Shown here: one piece after another, positions 1 through 6,995 of the stretch
Layout: each line of letters opens with the position of its first letter
How positions within the stretch are numbered: position 1 is the first letter of the stretch
DNA from: Bacteroidia bacterium
GTDB taxonomy: Bacteria > Bacteroidota > Bacteroidia > Bacteroidales > Prolixibacteraceae
Reading direction: 5' to 3'
Assembly (NCBI GenBank): GCA_025358395.1
Contig: JANYJT010000104.1
Span: forward strand, 1 to 11,108
DNA length: 11,108 nucleotides
The notes under the pieces: model-generated
Told to the model about the DNA's origin: nothing
Databases searched by the model: none
The model's input: only the letters and a program-made list of their open reading frames with translations
Position numbers and translations under genes: made by a program

Positions 1-273
1 GAAAAATTCAGTCGGGGTCATCATTCCCGCTGCAAGCATGAAAGTCTGGTCACGGTAGTAACCTGATCGCCAATCCCCGTCACGAAAATTCTTTACATAG
101 GCAACCTGTGCCACTTCCTTCCCATCGCCGAAAATACCAAAAGGCGCCCTGCCCAGGTGTACCTCTTTCCGGCCCAGTACGCTCAGCTGCCTGCTGAGGA
201 AGACTGTGTGGTAATCCTTTAAAATACTCTCTTTTGCAAAAACAGATTTATTGTCAGACAATTTCAAACCCAT
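1..273 (-). CDS. 2-oxoacid dehydrogenase E1 (fused alpha/beta type), N-terminal part
   Basis: This is the first 91 codons of a gene that runs off the left edge, beginning at ATG 273 (MGLKLSDNKSVF). Recognisable E1-alpha segments are FLSRQLSVLGRKEV (residues about 25-38), FGIFGDGKEVAQVA (about 45-58) and FRDGDWRSGYYRDQTFMLA (about 63-81). The last matches the thiamine-diphosphate-dependent E1 of branched-chain and related 2-oxoacid dehydrogenases. In the Bacteroidota such proteins are commonly alpha/beta fusions of roughly 650-800 residues, but the beta half lies outside the window, so the fusion is inferred. The expected role is oxidative decarboxylation of 2-oxoacids with transfer of the acyl group to an E2 lipoyl domain in the cytoplasm. 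The gene is separated from fucI by a terminator and so probably has its own promoter in 274-379. The exact substrate cannot be read from this fragment. Confidence 0.85.
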   Translation of the reverse strand, partial: MGLKLSDNKSVFAKESILKDYHTVFLSRQLSVLGRKEVHLGRAPFGIFGDGKEVAQVAYVKNFRDGDWRSGYYRDQTFMLAAGMMTPTEFF

Positions 274-289
274 CAAATAATTTTAGGCA

Positions 290-318
290 ATGGACAACCG
301 ACAGTGACAGCTGTCCAT
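290..318. repeat. Inverted repeat upstream of the E1 gene
   Basis: Perfect 7-bp arms, ATGGACA (290-296) and TGTCCAT (312-318), flank a 15-base spacer. A second palindrome, GACAGCTGTC (306-315), overlaps the right arm, so two mutually exclusive foldings exist. It lies 17-45 bases upstream of the E1 start, where an operator or a 5' leader hairpin could sit. There is no other support, so a regulatory role is a guess. Confidence 0.3.
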
Positions 319-379
319 CACATACATGACTGAGTTGTTTAACGAAAATTGAAGAGATAGGTTATCTAAAATTGAAAAC

Positions 380-415
380 AAAAAAACCGAAAGGTGAATT
401 TCCCTTCGGTTTTTT
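380..415 (-). terminator. Rho-independent terminator after fucI
   Basis: An A-run and T-run flank a hairpin. Arms AAAAAACCGAAAGG and CCCTTCGGTTTTTT pair with one A-C mismatch around a short loop. It lies about 60 bases past the fucI stop in the direction of that gene, so it most likely ends the fucI transcript. Because both ends are A/T tracts it could work in either direction. It also insulates fucI from the E1 gene that follows on the same strand. Confidence 0.8.
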
Positions 416-477
416 GCAATTTATGGACAATTAAACCAAAAAATCAACCAATAAAAGCATTTTCTATTGTCAATTAT

Positions 478-2268
478 TTATTTTGTTTTCCCATACAACG
501 GTCCGTAGGCATCACATGCCCTGTAGTCGGCTCCCTCCTTGTCCATGCCGAATGCACTCCATGCGGCGGGACGGAATATTTTGCCTTCCTCCACATTGTG
601 CATGCAGACCGGGATTCTGAGCATCGAGGCGAGCGAAATCAGATCTGCTCCGATATGGCCGTAACTGATCGCTCCGTGGTTGGCTCCCCAGTTAGCCATT
701 ACGCTGTAAACATCAGCAAAGGCCCCTTTGCCATTGGTGCGCGGCGCGAACCAGGTAGTTGGCCAGGTAGGATTAGTCCGCTTATCCAGGACTGAATGTA
801 CTTCGTCCGGCAGATCTACGGTCCATCCTTCAGCAAGTTGCATCACCGGGCCAATTCCTTTCACCAGATTGATCCTGCTCATCGTAACCGGCATCTCCCC
901 TTCCGTTTTGAAATGAGAAGAGTATCCGCCTCCGCGGAAATAGCCTAGATCGGCAGGAGCCCAATCCGTTGCATCCAGGCATGCCTGGGCCTCTGTTTCC
1001 GAGATTTCCCAGTAAGGCTTCATAACGGACTGGCCATTCAGTTTTTGTTTTCCGGTAGCATCAAGGGTTGTAGAACCCGAGTTGATCAGGTGTATAATTC
1101 CGCCGGCAGCTTTGCCTGTCAGCTTGCGACCTGTAACGCGCTCAACTGATTCAGGACTCCAGTATGTCCGCACATCAGAAAATATCTGAGCTGTGTTGGT
1201 TAGCAAATGGCCAAACAACATGGAGACACCATTTAACGAGTCGTTTTCAGTGGCAAAAACAAATGCCTGACGCAGACCGTTCCAATCAAAGGAAGAGTTC
1301 AGGATCGCCTCCATGAAATCCCCGTTGGGAAGATGGTCGGTATATGCACGTTGTCCCTGAAAGCCACCCAGGATCGCATTGTGGCCCAGAGCCTCTTCGC
1401 CAAAACCCAATTCTCTCAACTTCGGATTTCCTACCATCAGATCGCGGGCCGAAAGCGTCATTTTGACCACCATCTCCCATTCCCAGTCCTTTCTTTCCCT
1501 GGATGCCTGACTGGCAGGATCATTGCCATCTATCCCCTCTTTGCAGTTCTTTTTCACCCAGTCCAGTGCTTTTTTGTACTCAGCAGGGTCATAAATACCT
1601 CTTTCCGCACGCCGGACTAATTCAGACATATCAATCACTTCAGTCCTAATACCAAGATAATCAAGCAAAAACTCCTGATCCACATACGAACCGGCTATTC
1701 CCATCGACATTCCGCCCAGGGAGAGGTAGGATTTATTTTTCATCATAGCCACCGCCAGACCAGCCTTGACAAAACGCAAAATTTTCTCCCTGACATCTTC
1801 AGGAATGGAGGTATCCTTTTTATCCTGCACATCCCTTCCATAAATCCCAAATGCGGGCAACCCTTTTTGCGCATAACCAGCCAATGCTGCTGCGAGATAT
1901 ACTGCTCCGGGACGCTCGGTCCCGTTGAAACCCCATACTGCCTTTGGCAACAAAGGGTCGGTATCCATTACTTCGGTTCCATAACACCAGCAGGGAGAAA
2001 CTGTCAGGGAAACTCCAACACCCGAACGGGCAAATTTTTCGGCACACATCGCAGCTTCAGCTACGCCGCCTATGGTGGAATCAGCAATCACACATTCTAT
2101 CTTTTCACCACTGGGGAAACGTAGGTTTTCACTGATTAACCTGGCTGCAGCCTTAGCCATGTTCATTGTTTGAATTTCGAGGGATTCTCTAACTCCTTGA
2201 AGCCGGCCATCAATTACAGGTCTGATCCCTACTTTGGGAAGCTCACCAATTAATCTGTTTGTAGTCAT
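478..2268 (-). CDS. fucI: L-fucose isomerase
   Basis: A 596-residue protein, close to the 591 residues of E. coli FucI and collinear with it. It converts L-fucose to L-fuculose, the first step of the fucose pathway, and enzymes of this family also act on D-arabinose. Family blocks visible include [12 protein letters not shown] (11-22), [10 protein letters not shown] (93-102), [18 protein letters not shown] (113-130), [11 protein letters not shown] (321-331), ATENDSLNG (339-347), FRGGGYSS (444-451) and ANWGANHG (525-532). The metal-binding catalytic residues of the family (E337, D361 and H528 in E. coli) correspond to E341, D365 and H531 here, so the enzyme looks intact. The start ATG at 2268 fits, since only about 10 residues precede the conserved core. 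No other fucose gene is seen in the window; it ends at the terminator at 380-415. It is cytoplasmic and normally a homohexamer. Confidence 0.97.
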   Translation of the reverse strand: MTTNRLIGELPKVGIRPVIDGRLQGVRESLEIQTMNMAKAAARLISENLRFPSGEKIECVIADSTIGGVAEAAMCAEKFARSGVGVSLTVSPCWCYGTEVMDTDPLLPKAVWGFNGTERPGAVYLAAALAGYAQKGLPAFGIYGRDVQDKKDTSIPEDVREKILRFVKAGLAVAMMKNKSYLSLGGMSMGIAGSYVDQEFLLDYLGIRTEVIDMSELVRRAERGIYDPAEYKKALDWVKKNCKEGIDGNDPASQASRERKDWEWEMVVKMTLSARDLMVGNPKLRELGFGEEALGHNAILGGFQGQRAYTDHLPNGDFMEAILNSSFDWNGLRQAFVFATENDSLNGVSMLFGHLLTNTAQIFSDVRTYWSPESVERVTGRKLTGKAAGGIIHLINSGSTTLDATGKQKLNGQSVMKPYWEISETEAQACLDATDWAPADLGYFRGGGYSSHFKTEGEMPVTMSRINLVKGIGPVMQLAEGWTVDLPDEVHSVLDKRTNPTWPTTWFAPRTNGKGAFADVYSVMANWGANHGAISYGHIGADLISLASMLRIPVCMHNVEEGKIFRPAAWSAFGMDKEGADYRACDAYGPLYGKTK

Positions 2269-2320
2269 TTTCTGTTGAATTATTACAATGCTTTAAATGA
2301 AAAAAGGTCATTTGACTTTT

Positions 2321-2328
2321 CAAACTTA
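2321..2328 (-). promoter_or_regulatory. fucI: Possible fucI promoter -7 element
   Basis: The minus strand reads TAAGTTTG here, a perfect match to the Bacteroidota -7 consensus TAnnTTTG, about 53 bases upstream of the fucI ATG. A -33 TTG at the usual 17-23 base spacing is not present; the nearest (2343-2345) is 14 bases away. The rest of the 2269-2442 divergent gap has no promoter for the plus-strand operon that I could defend. Confidence 0.4.
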
Positions 2329-2442
2329 GATCAAAATGATGACAATTGCTATAATCCGAAACATTAAAAATTCCTGCATTCTTGATTCTCCTTTTTTTGC
2401 CATAACTTACTTGTAGGAATGAATAGAAAATAATGAATAATC

Positions 2443-3588
2443 ATGCCACAGTTTTTTCCCCCTGAAATCATTAAAAACAGCTCTGAAAACTACTTTTCAG
2501 AAAAAGAGACATCCGGAAGAATAATCTACATCTCAGTAATCTTGCTATTGATTTTGAGCACGGCTATGTTACCCTTTCTAAATGTCCAGGTAACAACCCA
2601 AAGCGAAGGCGTTTTACGATCCGGCTACGAAGAAAATCCGGTTGTTCCGGTTGTTACTGGCCAGGTGATTTCTTGTCGAATTTCTGAAAACAAATCAGTT
2701 GAAAAAGGAGATACCCTACTTATTGTTGCATCCGACAGAATTGTTCAGGATTCCAAACTCATGACATTCAGGCTTTCTGAGGACCAATTACAATATTCAG
2801 ACCTGCAGAGATTGATTCAGGGAAAAGCAAGTGGCTTTCAAACAGAATTTTACAAACAAGATTATCAGGCCTTTATGAATAAACTAGCAGAGCAAAAAAC
2901 TCAACTTCTTCAGGCAGAGCAAGAATATTTGATGTTAGAGATCCTTTACAAAAAGGGAATAACCCCCAAACACGATTATGAAACTGTTTTCAATCAATTC
3001 CAACATGAAAAAGATAAATTTCAATCAATTCAAGCTCAACAATTGACCTTATGGCAAGAAAGATTGAAAGAGACAGCGAACTACATGGCTGATCGGATTT
3101 CAAAAATAGAACAGCTAACAAAAGAAAAGGAAATGTACTGTCTCATCGCTCCTATCGCCGGAACAATTAATGGCTTTAATGGGATACAGGTTGGCAATTT
3201 TGTTGTACCAAACCAGCCAATCGCCAGGATAGCTCCCGACAACAACCTTTTGGTGGAATGCTATGTTCCACCATCAGATATTGGGTTGATTGACAATGGA
3301 ATGCTTGTTACCTTTCAGTTTCACGCCTACAATTACAATTTATGGGGAAGCGCAACAGGCAGCGTAAATGAAATCTCCGGCAATGTTGTCAGTCTCAACA
3401 ACAGACCCTTTTTCAGGGTCAGATGTCAAATGGACCAAACTTTTTTAAAACTAAAAAATGGAACCAAAGGGAATTTGAGAAAAGGCATGACACTGACAGG
3501 AAGGTTCAAAGTTGCCAATCGGACATTGTTCCAGCTTTTGTACGACAAAGCAGACAATTGGATGAACCCCAAACTCAAAAACACGTGA
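2443..3588 (+). CDS. HlyD-family membrane fusion (periplasmic adaptor) protein
   Basis: A 381-residue adaptor for a type I-like exporter. The N-terminus MPQFFPPEI is followed by one membrane-spanning segment at about 26-46, so most of the protein is periplasmic. The first lipoyl half-motif is at about 66-100 (VVPVVTGQVISCRI then VEKGDTLLIV). A long Glu/Gln/Lys-rich coiled coil spans about 105-230, and the second lipoyl half is at about 232-262 (CLIAPIAGTINGF then VGNFVVPNQPI). A beta-barrel follows to about 360. Length and domain order are normal for the family. It is the first gene of the operon; its stop (TGA 3586-3588) overlaps a GTG start of a 32-codon frame, and the C39-ABC exporter begins 85 bases later. 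It should link that inner-membrane exporter to an outer-membrane channel such as TolC, which is not encoded here. Confidence 0.93.
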   Translation: MPQFFPPEIIKNSSENYFSEKETSGRIIYISVILLLILSTAMLPFLNVQVTTQSEGVLRSGYEENPVVPVVTGQVISCRISENKSVEKGDTLLIVASDRIVQDSKLMTFRLSEDQLQYSDLQRLIQGKASGFQTEFYKQDYQAFMNKLAEQKTQLLQAEQEYLMLEILYKKGITPKHDYETVFNQFQHEKDKFQSIQAQQLTLWQERLKETANYMADRISKIEQLTKEKEMYCLIAPIAGTINGFNGIQVGNFVVPNQPIARIAPDNNLLVECYVPPSDIGLIDNGMLVTFQFHAYNYNLWGSATGSVNEISGNVVSLNNRPFFRVRCQMDQTFLKLKNGTKGNLRKGMTLTGRFKVANRTLFQLLYDKADNWMNPKLKNT

Positions 3589-3683
3589 TACCCTCATTTG
3601 AAAAGCTTACAAAAGAAGATGTACATGAATGTGAGGGTTCCATAAGGCAATTGAAAAAACACATTATAACCAATGAAAATTAA
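3585..3683 (+). CDS. Candidate double-glycine-type leader peptide (exporter substrate)
   Basis: A 32-codon frame starts at GTG 3585, overlapping the HlyD stop as GTGA, and ends at TAA 3681-3683, 11 bases inside the exporter gene. Both junctions suggest translational coupling. The peptide contains LTKEDVHECEGS, which fits the consensus of C39-processed leaders (LSxxELxxIxGG): L at -12, T at -11, D at -8, V at -7, C at -4 and G-S at -2/-1. F sits at -15. Cleavage after GS would give a 19-residue leader and a cationic 13-residue core, IRQLKKHIITNEN. The other two frames of the 84-base gap are closed. The position next to an intact C39 protease supports a substrate role. Cautions: GTG start, Ser instead of Gly at -1, very short core, and no homolog search. 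It could instead be a chance frame in a spacer. Confidence 0.5.
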   Translation: MIPSFEKLTKEDVHECEGSIRQLKKHIITNEN

Positions 3684-5883
3684 GCTAAAACAGCGCGACA
3701 TGACTGATTGTGGCGCAACATGTCTGGCCTCAATTGCAGCCCACTATCACCTCGGTATTCCCGTGTCGAAAATTCGGCAGATGGCTGGTACCGATCAAAA
3801 AGGGACCAATGCCTGGGGACTTATAAAAGCAGCCGGGAGTTTAGGGTTCACTGCAAAAGGAGTCAAAGGAGGCATTGATGCATTACACGAAATACCTTGT
3901 CCGGCTATAGCACATGTGCTTGTAAACAAGACACTTCTACATTTTGTCGTGATTTACAAAATAACCAAAAATCGAATTGAGTACATGGATCCCGGGGATG
4001 GGGAAATGCATAAATCTACACTTTCAATATTCTCTGAAATATGGACAGGTGTATTAATTCTTATGGCACCAGGAGCTGACTTTCAACCAAAAAATGAAAA
4101 AATATCTATTTTTAGCAGGTTCCTGTTTTTGCTTCAACCACACAGAACAATATTAATGCAGGCACTTTTGGGTGCTGTTGTCTACACGATTCTGGGTTTA
4201 TCTACTTCAATATATCTTCAGAAAATCACTGACTTTGTATTGGTCGATCAGAACACCAATTTGCTGAACCTGCTTAGTGTGATCATGATACTGCTAATTT
4301 TCTTTCAGCTCTTCATTGGCTATATGAAAAATATCTTCGTTCTGAAAACTGGACAAAAAATAGATGGCAGGTTGATCCTGGGTTACTACAAACACCTGCT
4401 AAAACTACCTCAATATTTTTTTGATTCAATGCGGGTTGGCGAAATTGTTTCGCGAATCAACGATGCCGTAAAGATCAGAGCATTTATCAATGATATCGCT
4501 ATCTCCTTACTGGTAAGCTTGTTTATCGTTATTTTTTCATTTGTCCTGATGTTTATCTACAGTTGGAAACTCGCCTTGATATTGTCCTGTGTGATCCCCT
4601 TGTATGGATTTATCTATTACATTACCAATAAATTAAACCGGCATAGGGAAAGAAAACTGATGGAAGCCACAGCTGACCTGGAGAGTCAATTGGTGGAGTC
4701 ACTCAATTCGGTGCGAACCATCAAAGAATTCGGTCTTGAGACCTACTCCAATCTTAAAACAGAGATTCGATTCGTCAACCTGCTACGATCCATATATCTG
4801 TCTACTACAAATAGTCTTTTCTCGTCTACCGGAACAGAACTCATTAACCGTATCTCAACCATTGTACTTCTATGGGTCGGTTCCTTTTATGTTATAGATC
4901 GCACGATCAGTCCAGGAGAACTGCTTTCGTTTTATGCCTTGGCTGGCTATTTCACCGGACCGGTGTCCAACCTGATAGGAATGAATAAATCCATTCAGAA
5001 TGCACTTATAGCGGCAGATAGACTCTTTGAAATTATGGATTTGGAACAGGAATCGGATGAAAATAAGATGGAAATTCCACGTGAAAAGGCAGGCAACATT
5101 GAATTTCACGATGTAAATTTCAGCTATGGAACCCGAGCAGACGTGTTCAGCCATTTTTCATTTTGTATTAAAAAAGGTGAGATCACAGCAGTTGTTGGCG
5201 AGAGCGGTTCAGGGAAAACAACACTTGTTGCTCTTTTACAGAAGCTTTATCCTTTGACCGGAGGCAACATCTCATTGGGCAACTACAATCTTGCTCACGT
5301 TTCAACAGAAAGCCTCAGAAAAATAGTCGGCGTAGTTCCCCAAAATGTGGATCTTTTTAATGGTACAATCACAGAAAATATTGCAGTTGGTGAATTTTCA
5401 CCAGACATGTCAAAAGTATTAGACATCTGTCAATCATTAGGAATGCAAGTATTTATCGAAAAACTACCTGCCGGGTTCAATAGCTGGATAGGTGAAAATG
5501 GAACAACCTTATCGGGTGGGGAAAAACAACGTATAGCCATTGCAAGGGCACTTTACAGGGATCCGGAAATAATATTGTTTGATGAAGCCACATCCTCGCT
5601 CGACAATAATTCAGAACAATTTGTACAGAAGACCATCCAGCGACTGAAGAATCAGGGGAAAACCATTCTCATCATCGCGCATAGGTTGGGCACAGTGGTC
5701 CATGCCGATCACATCGCTGTTCTGGAAAAGGGAATACTAGTGGAGGAGGGAACGCACCAATGTTTATGGCAACAAAGGGGTAGGTATTTCAGCATGTGGC
5801 AAAAGCAGTTGCCATTTTTTAATGAAAATGACTGCTACATTCAAAATGATAATACAAAAGTTGGCTACAATGAAGCAGTTTGA
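3673..5883 (+). CDS. C39 peptidase domain-containing ABC exporter
   Basis: A 736-residue fused protease/exporter that cleaves leader peptides after a double-glycine-type site and exports the core. The N-terminal C39 domain (about 1-135) has the oxyanion Gln7, catalytic Cys13 (RDMTDCGATCLAS), His90 (LLHFVVIY) and Asp106 (YMDPG), so the protease looks active. The membrane domain (about 150-440) has hydrophobic stretches near 160-182, 197-218, 276-296, 299-317 and 393-408. The ATPase domain (about 475-715) has Walker A GESGSGKTT (509-517), Q-loop Gln557, signature LSGGEKQR (613-620), Walker B IILFDE (633-638) and the switch His670 (AHR). A tail of about 20 residues after the ATPase contains one Cys. 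The start ATG 3673 places the Cys at the usual position. Its partner adaptor is the HlyD protein upstream, and the 32-codon frame at 3585 is a candidate substrate. The 3' end overlaps the HTH gene by 14 bases. Confidence 0.96.
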   Translation: MKIKLKQRDMTDCGATCLASIAAHYHLGIPVSKIRQMAGTDQKGTNAWGLIKAAGSLGFTAKGVKGGIDALHEIPCPAIAHVLVNKTLLHFVVIYKITKNRIEYMDPGDGEMHKSTLSIFSEIWTGVLILMAPGADFQPKNEKISIFSRFLFLLQPHRTILMQALLGAVVYTILGLSTSIYLQKITDFVLVDQNTNLLNLLSVIMILLIFFQLFIGYMKNIFVLKTGQKIDGRLILGYYKHLLKLPQYFFDSMRVGEIVSRINDAVKIRAFINDIAISLLVSLFIVIFSFVLMFIYSWKLALILSCVIPLYGFIYYITNKLNRHRERKLMEATADLESQLVESLNSVRTIKEFGLETYSNLKTEIRFVNLLRSIYLSTTNSLFSSTGTELINRISTIVLLWVGSFYVIDRTISPGELLSFYALAGYFTGPVSNLIGMNKSIQNALIAADRLFEIMDLEQESDENKMEIPREKAGNIEFHDVNFSYGTRADVFSHFSFCIKKGEITAVVGESGSGKTTLVALLQKLYPLTGGNISLGNYNLAHVSTESLRKIVGVVPQNVDLFNGTITENIAVGEFSPDMSKVLDICQSLGMQVFIEKLPAGFNSWIGENGTTLSGGEKQRIAIARALYRDPEIILFDEATSSLDNNSEQFVQKTIQRLKNQGKTILIIAHRLGTVVHADHIAVLEKGILVEEGTHQCLWQQRGRYFSMWQKQLPFFNENDCYIQNDNTKVGYNEAV

Positions 5884-6166
5884 CCGACTTTTTCGGTTCA
5901 AAAAAATGAACAGGTTGATCCAGTCTGGTCAGACCGGAACTCCAGCTGAATTTGCTCAAAATTTAGGAATCAGCCAAAGCCATCTTTTCAGATCTATACA
6001 TTTACTCGAAAAATACGGAATAGCTATCAAGTACAGTCGTACCTTGAGAACATACTTTTGCGAAAATGAAAAAGCCGTGATTTGCGAATCACCAACCGAA
6101 ATGACTATAACCTCAGGGGTATTCCATCCGGCAAATGAAAAACAAAATTTTAAACAGATGAAATGA
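5870..6166 (+). CDS. Small helix-turn-helix protein coupled to the exporter
   Basis: A 98-residue protein from ATG 5870 (MKQFDRLFRFKKMNRLIQSG), overlapping the exporter stop by 14 bases. Residues about 10-63 form a winged-helix/HTH unit: KMNRLIQSGQTGTPAEFAQ, the turn NLGISQSHLF, the recognition helix RSIHLLEKYG and a wing IAIKYSRTLRTYFCEN. This resembles the short HTH-only proteins of Bacteroidota that look like the DNA-binding part of WYL/YafY-type regulators without an effector domain. The remaining 35 residues are polar and unremarkable. An in-frame ATG at 5822 would add 16 residues lying wholly inside the exporter gene; I prefer 5870 because homologous domains begin about there. The coupling suggests it regulates this export operon or responds to the exported product, but that is inference. 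It ends 4 bases from the convergent gene at 6171. Confidence 0.8.
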   Translation: MKQFDRLFRFKKMNRLIQSGQTGTPAEFAQNLGISQSHLFRSIHLLEKYGIAIKYSRTLRTYFCENEKAVICESPTEMTITSGVFHPANEKQNFKQMK

Positions 6167-6170
6167 AAAG

Positions 6171-6338
6171 TTAATTGTTTCCCATTATTGAAATTAGTTC
6201 CCTTAAGAGGTCATTGCGCTCCTTCTGCAATTTATGGGATTTATTGACCAGGTAATAAATGAAGTAAAATGTAAAGACGATTAGTGGCAGATAGAGGGCA
6301 AGTGCCATGAGCAGAGGGAGAAAAAAAAGTGATTGCAT
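6171..6338 (-). CDS. Small single-pass membrane protein, 55 residues
   Basis: A 56-codon frame from ATG 6338 to TAA 6171, 30 bases downstream of the MarR gene on the same strand. Residues about 3-31 are strongly hydrophobic (LFFLPLLMALALYLPLIVFTF then YFIYYL), enough for one long or two short membrane segments. The C-terminus is a charged helix with coiled-coil character (HKLQKERNDLLRELISIM). Close spacing suggests cotranscription with marR. I do not recognise a named family. Small membrane proteins with this plan are common in Bacteroidota, and some modulate a membrane partner, but no function can be read here. Its stop lies 4 bases from the stop of the convergent HTH gene, so the two transcripts must overlap at their 3' ends; no terminator is visible between them. 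Confidence 0.6.
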   Translation of the reverse strand: MQSLFFLPLLMALALYLPLIVFTFYFIYYLVNKSHKLQKERNDLLRELISIMGNN

Positions 6339-6368
6339 AGCATGATATTTGAATGATCCTCTAAAGTA

Positions 6369-6785
6369 CTACATCTCATTGATCATCCTGCCGATTATCT
6401 CACGGAATTTTTCAACATCAGATTCAGGTAAAACATTCAACAGCCTCGCCTCGCACTCCTGCCGGTTCTTATCGATCTCTGCCCTTATTTTTTTGCCTTC
6501 ATCAGTCAGGCAAAGGGTGATGGCTCTTCGGTCGGATTTGTCAATGTTTCGATCCAGATAACCATTCACAACCAGTTTCTCTATCACCCGGCTAATTCTT
6601 GAGGGCGACAACCCCATGTTCTTTGCCAACTCCGGACTGCTAATTCCAGTGCACTGGTCCAGTGAACCAAAGAAGAGCAATTCCGATTGCGAAAGATGCA
6701 ATTCCTCCATCAACTTAGTTTCGATGGACATGCATTTCCTTTTCATCTCATAAACCAAATCCAAAATTTCACCTGCCTTTTCCAT
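6369..6785 (-). CDS. MarR-family transcriptional regulator
   Basis: A 138-residue winged-helix regulator of standard MarR length. The N-terminal dimerisation helix (1-28) is followed by the helix LSQSELLFFGSL (31-42), the HTH SPELAKNMGLSPSRISRVIEKLVVNG (50-75) and the wing YLDRNIDKSDRRAITLCLTDEGKKI (76-100), which includes the family DxR signature. A C-terminal dimerisation helix runs at 120-138. Four cysteines (C18, C45, C92, C111) make thiol sensing possible, but C18 does not line up clearly with the sensing cysteine of OhrR. It is divergent from the thioredoxin and OsmC genes, which makes those redox genes its likely targets. Its own promoter is read at 6846-6876, and palindromes that could be its operators lie in the shared 210-base gap. 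It probably represses itself and the thioredoxin side until an oxidant or electrophile is sensed; this is inference from arrangement. Confidence 0.93.
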   Translation of the reverse strand: MEKAGEILDLVYEMKRKCMSIETKLMEELHLSQSELLFFGSLDQCTGISSPELAKNMGLSPSRISRVIEKLVVNGYLDRNIDKSDRRAITLCLTDEGKKIRAEIDKNRQECEARLLNVLPESDVEKFREIIGRMINEM

Positions 6786-6801
6786 AGAACCTACTATTTA
6801 T

Positions 6802-6835
6802 AAGCTATTAGCTGTTAGCTGTTAGCTAATAGCTT
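6802..6835. repeat. Heptamer repeat forming a 12-bp inverted repeat
   Basis: Tandem 7-base units AGCTATT-AGCTGTT-AGCTGTT-AGCTAAT-AGCTT lie between the marR promoter and its ATG. The ends (6802-6813 and 6824-6835) are perfect 12-base inverted arms around a 10-base spacer. Each arm contains an 11-bp palindrome AGCTA-N-TAGCT centred at 6808 and 6829. It could be an operator in the marR 5' leader or one copy of a dispersed intergenic repeat; related heptamers recur at 9608-9677. Confidence 0.75.
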
Positions 6836-6845
6836 TCTTCATCAG

Positions 6846-6876
6846 CAAAACTACAAATAAGTCAACTATTTACCAA
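6846..6876 (-). promoter_or_regulatory. Promoter of marR
   Basis: On the minus strand TTG (6876-6874) and TAGTTTTG (6853-6846) are separated by 20 bases. This fits the Bacteroidota pattern of a -33 TTTG-like element and -7 TAnnTTTG with 17-23 base spacing. Transcription would start near 6838 and run through the heptamer repeat before the ATG at 6785. The palindrome at 6886-6896 lies just upstream of the -33 element. Confidence 0.6.
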
Positions 6877-6885
6877 GGCATTTTA

Positions 6886-6896
6886 TGCTATTAGCA
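6886..6896. promoter_or_regulatory. Operator-like palindrome 1 (TGCTATTAGCA)
   Basis: A perfect 11-bp palindrome (TGCTA-T-TAGCA) sits between the divergent marR and thioredoxin promoters, about 10 bases upstream of the marR -33 element. The same core recurs at 6957-6969, 72 bases away centre to centre. Size and symmetry suit a MarR dimer. Binding is inferred. Confidence 0.45.
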
Positions 6897-6937
6897 ACTA
6901 TTTTTACTAAAAAGTTTTTTTAATCAAAAAACTAATT

Positions 6938-6945
6938 TACTTTTG
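6938..6945 (+). promoter_or_regulatory. Thioredoxin promoter -7 element
   Basis: TACTTTTG matches TAnnTTTG exactly, 50 bases before the thioredoxin ATG. The upstream -33 region (about 6905-6922) is A/T-rich without a clean TTTG, which might mean a weak or activated promoter. The expected start is near 6952, so the palindrome at 6957-6969 would cover the first transcribed bases. Confidence 0.55.
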
Positions 6946-6956
6946 CATAAATATAA

Positions 6957-6969
6957 TTGCTATTAGCAA
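6957..6969. promoter_or_regulatory. Operator-like palindrome 2 (TTGCTATTAGCAA)
   Basis: A perfect 13-bp palindrome lies 12 bases downstream of the thioredoxin -7 element, a typical place for a repressor to block initiation or clearance. It shares TGCTATTAGCA with the palindrome at 6886. The adjacent MarR protein is the obvious candidate ligand. The same core also occurs in a repeat at 9653-9675, which weakens the argument that it is a dedicated operator. Confidence 0.5.
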
Positions 6970-6995
6970 ATTAAAATTAATTAATAACGACAGAT

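Noticed and set aside
2336..2416. A 26-codon plus-strand frame in the fucI/HlyD divergent gap (starts Met-Met-Thr-Ile).
   Set aside because: No leader-peptide motif, no recognisable domain and no coupling to the HlyD start; it lies in what should be promoter DNA.
3423..3584. Upstream extension of the 32-codon peptide to an ATG at 3423, giving 86 residues.
   Set aside because: The added part lies entirely inside the HlyD coding region in another frame and shows no leader character; the GTG at the HlyD stop fits better.
5822..5869. Longer HTH protein starting at ATG 5822.
   Set aside because: The extra 16 residues only overlap the exporter's 3' end and are not part of the HTH domain; ATG 5870 gives a typical start.
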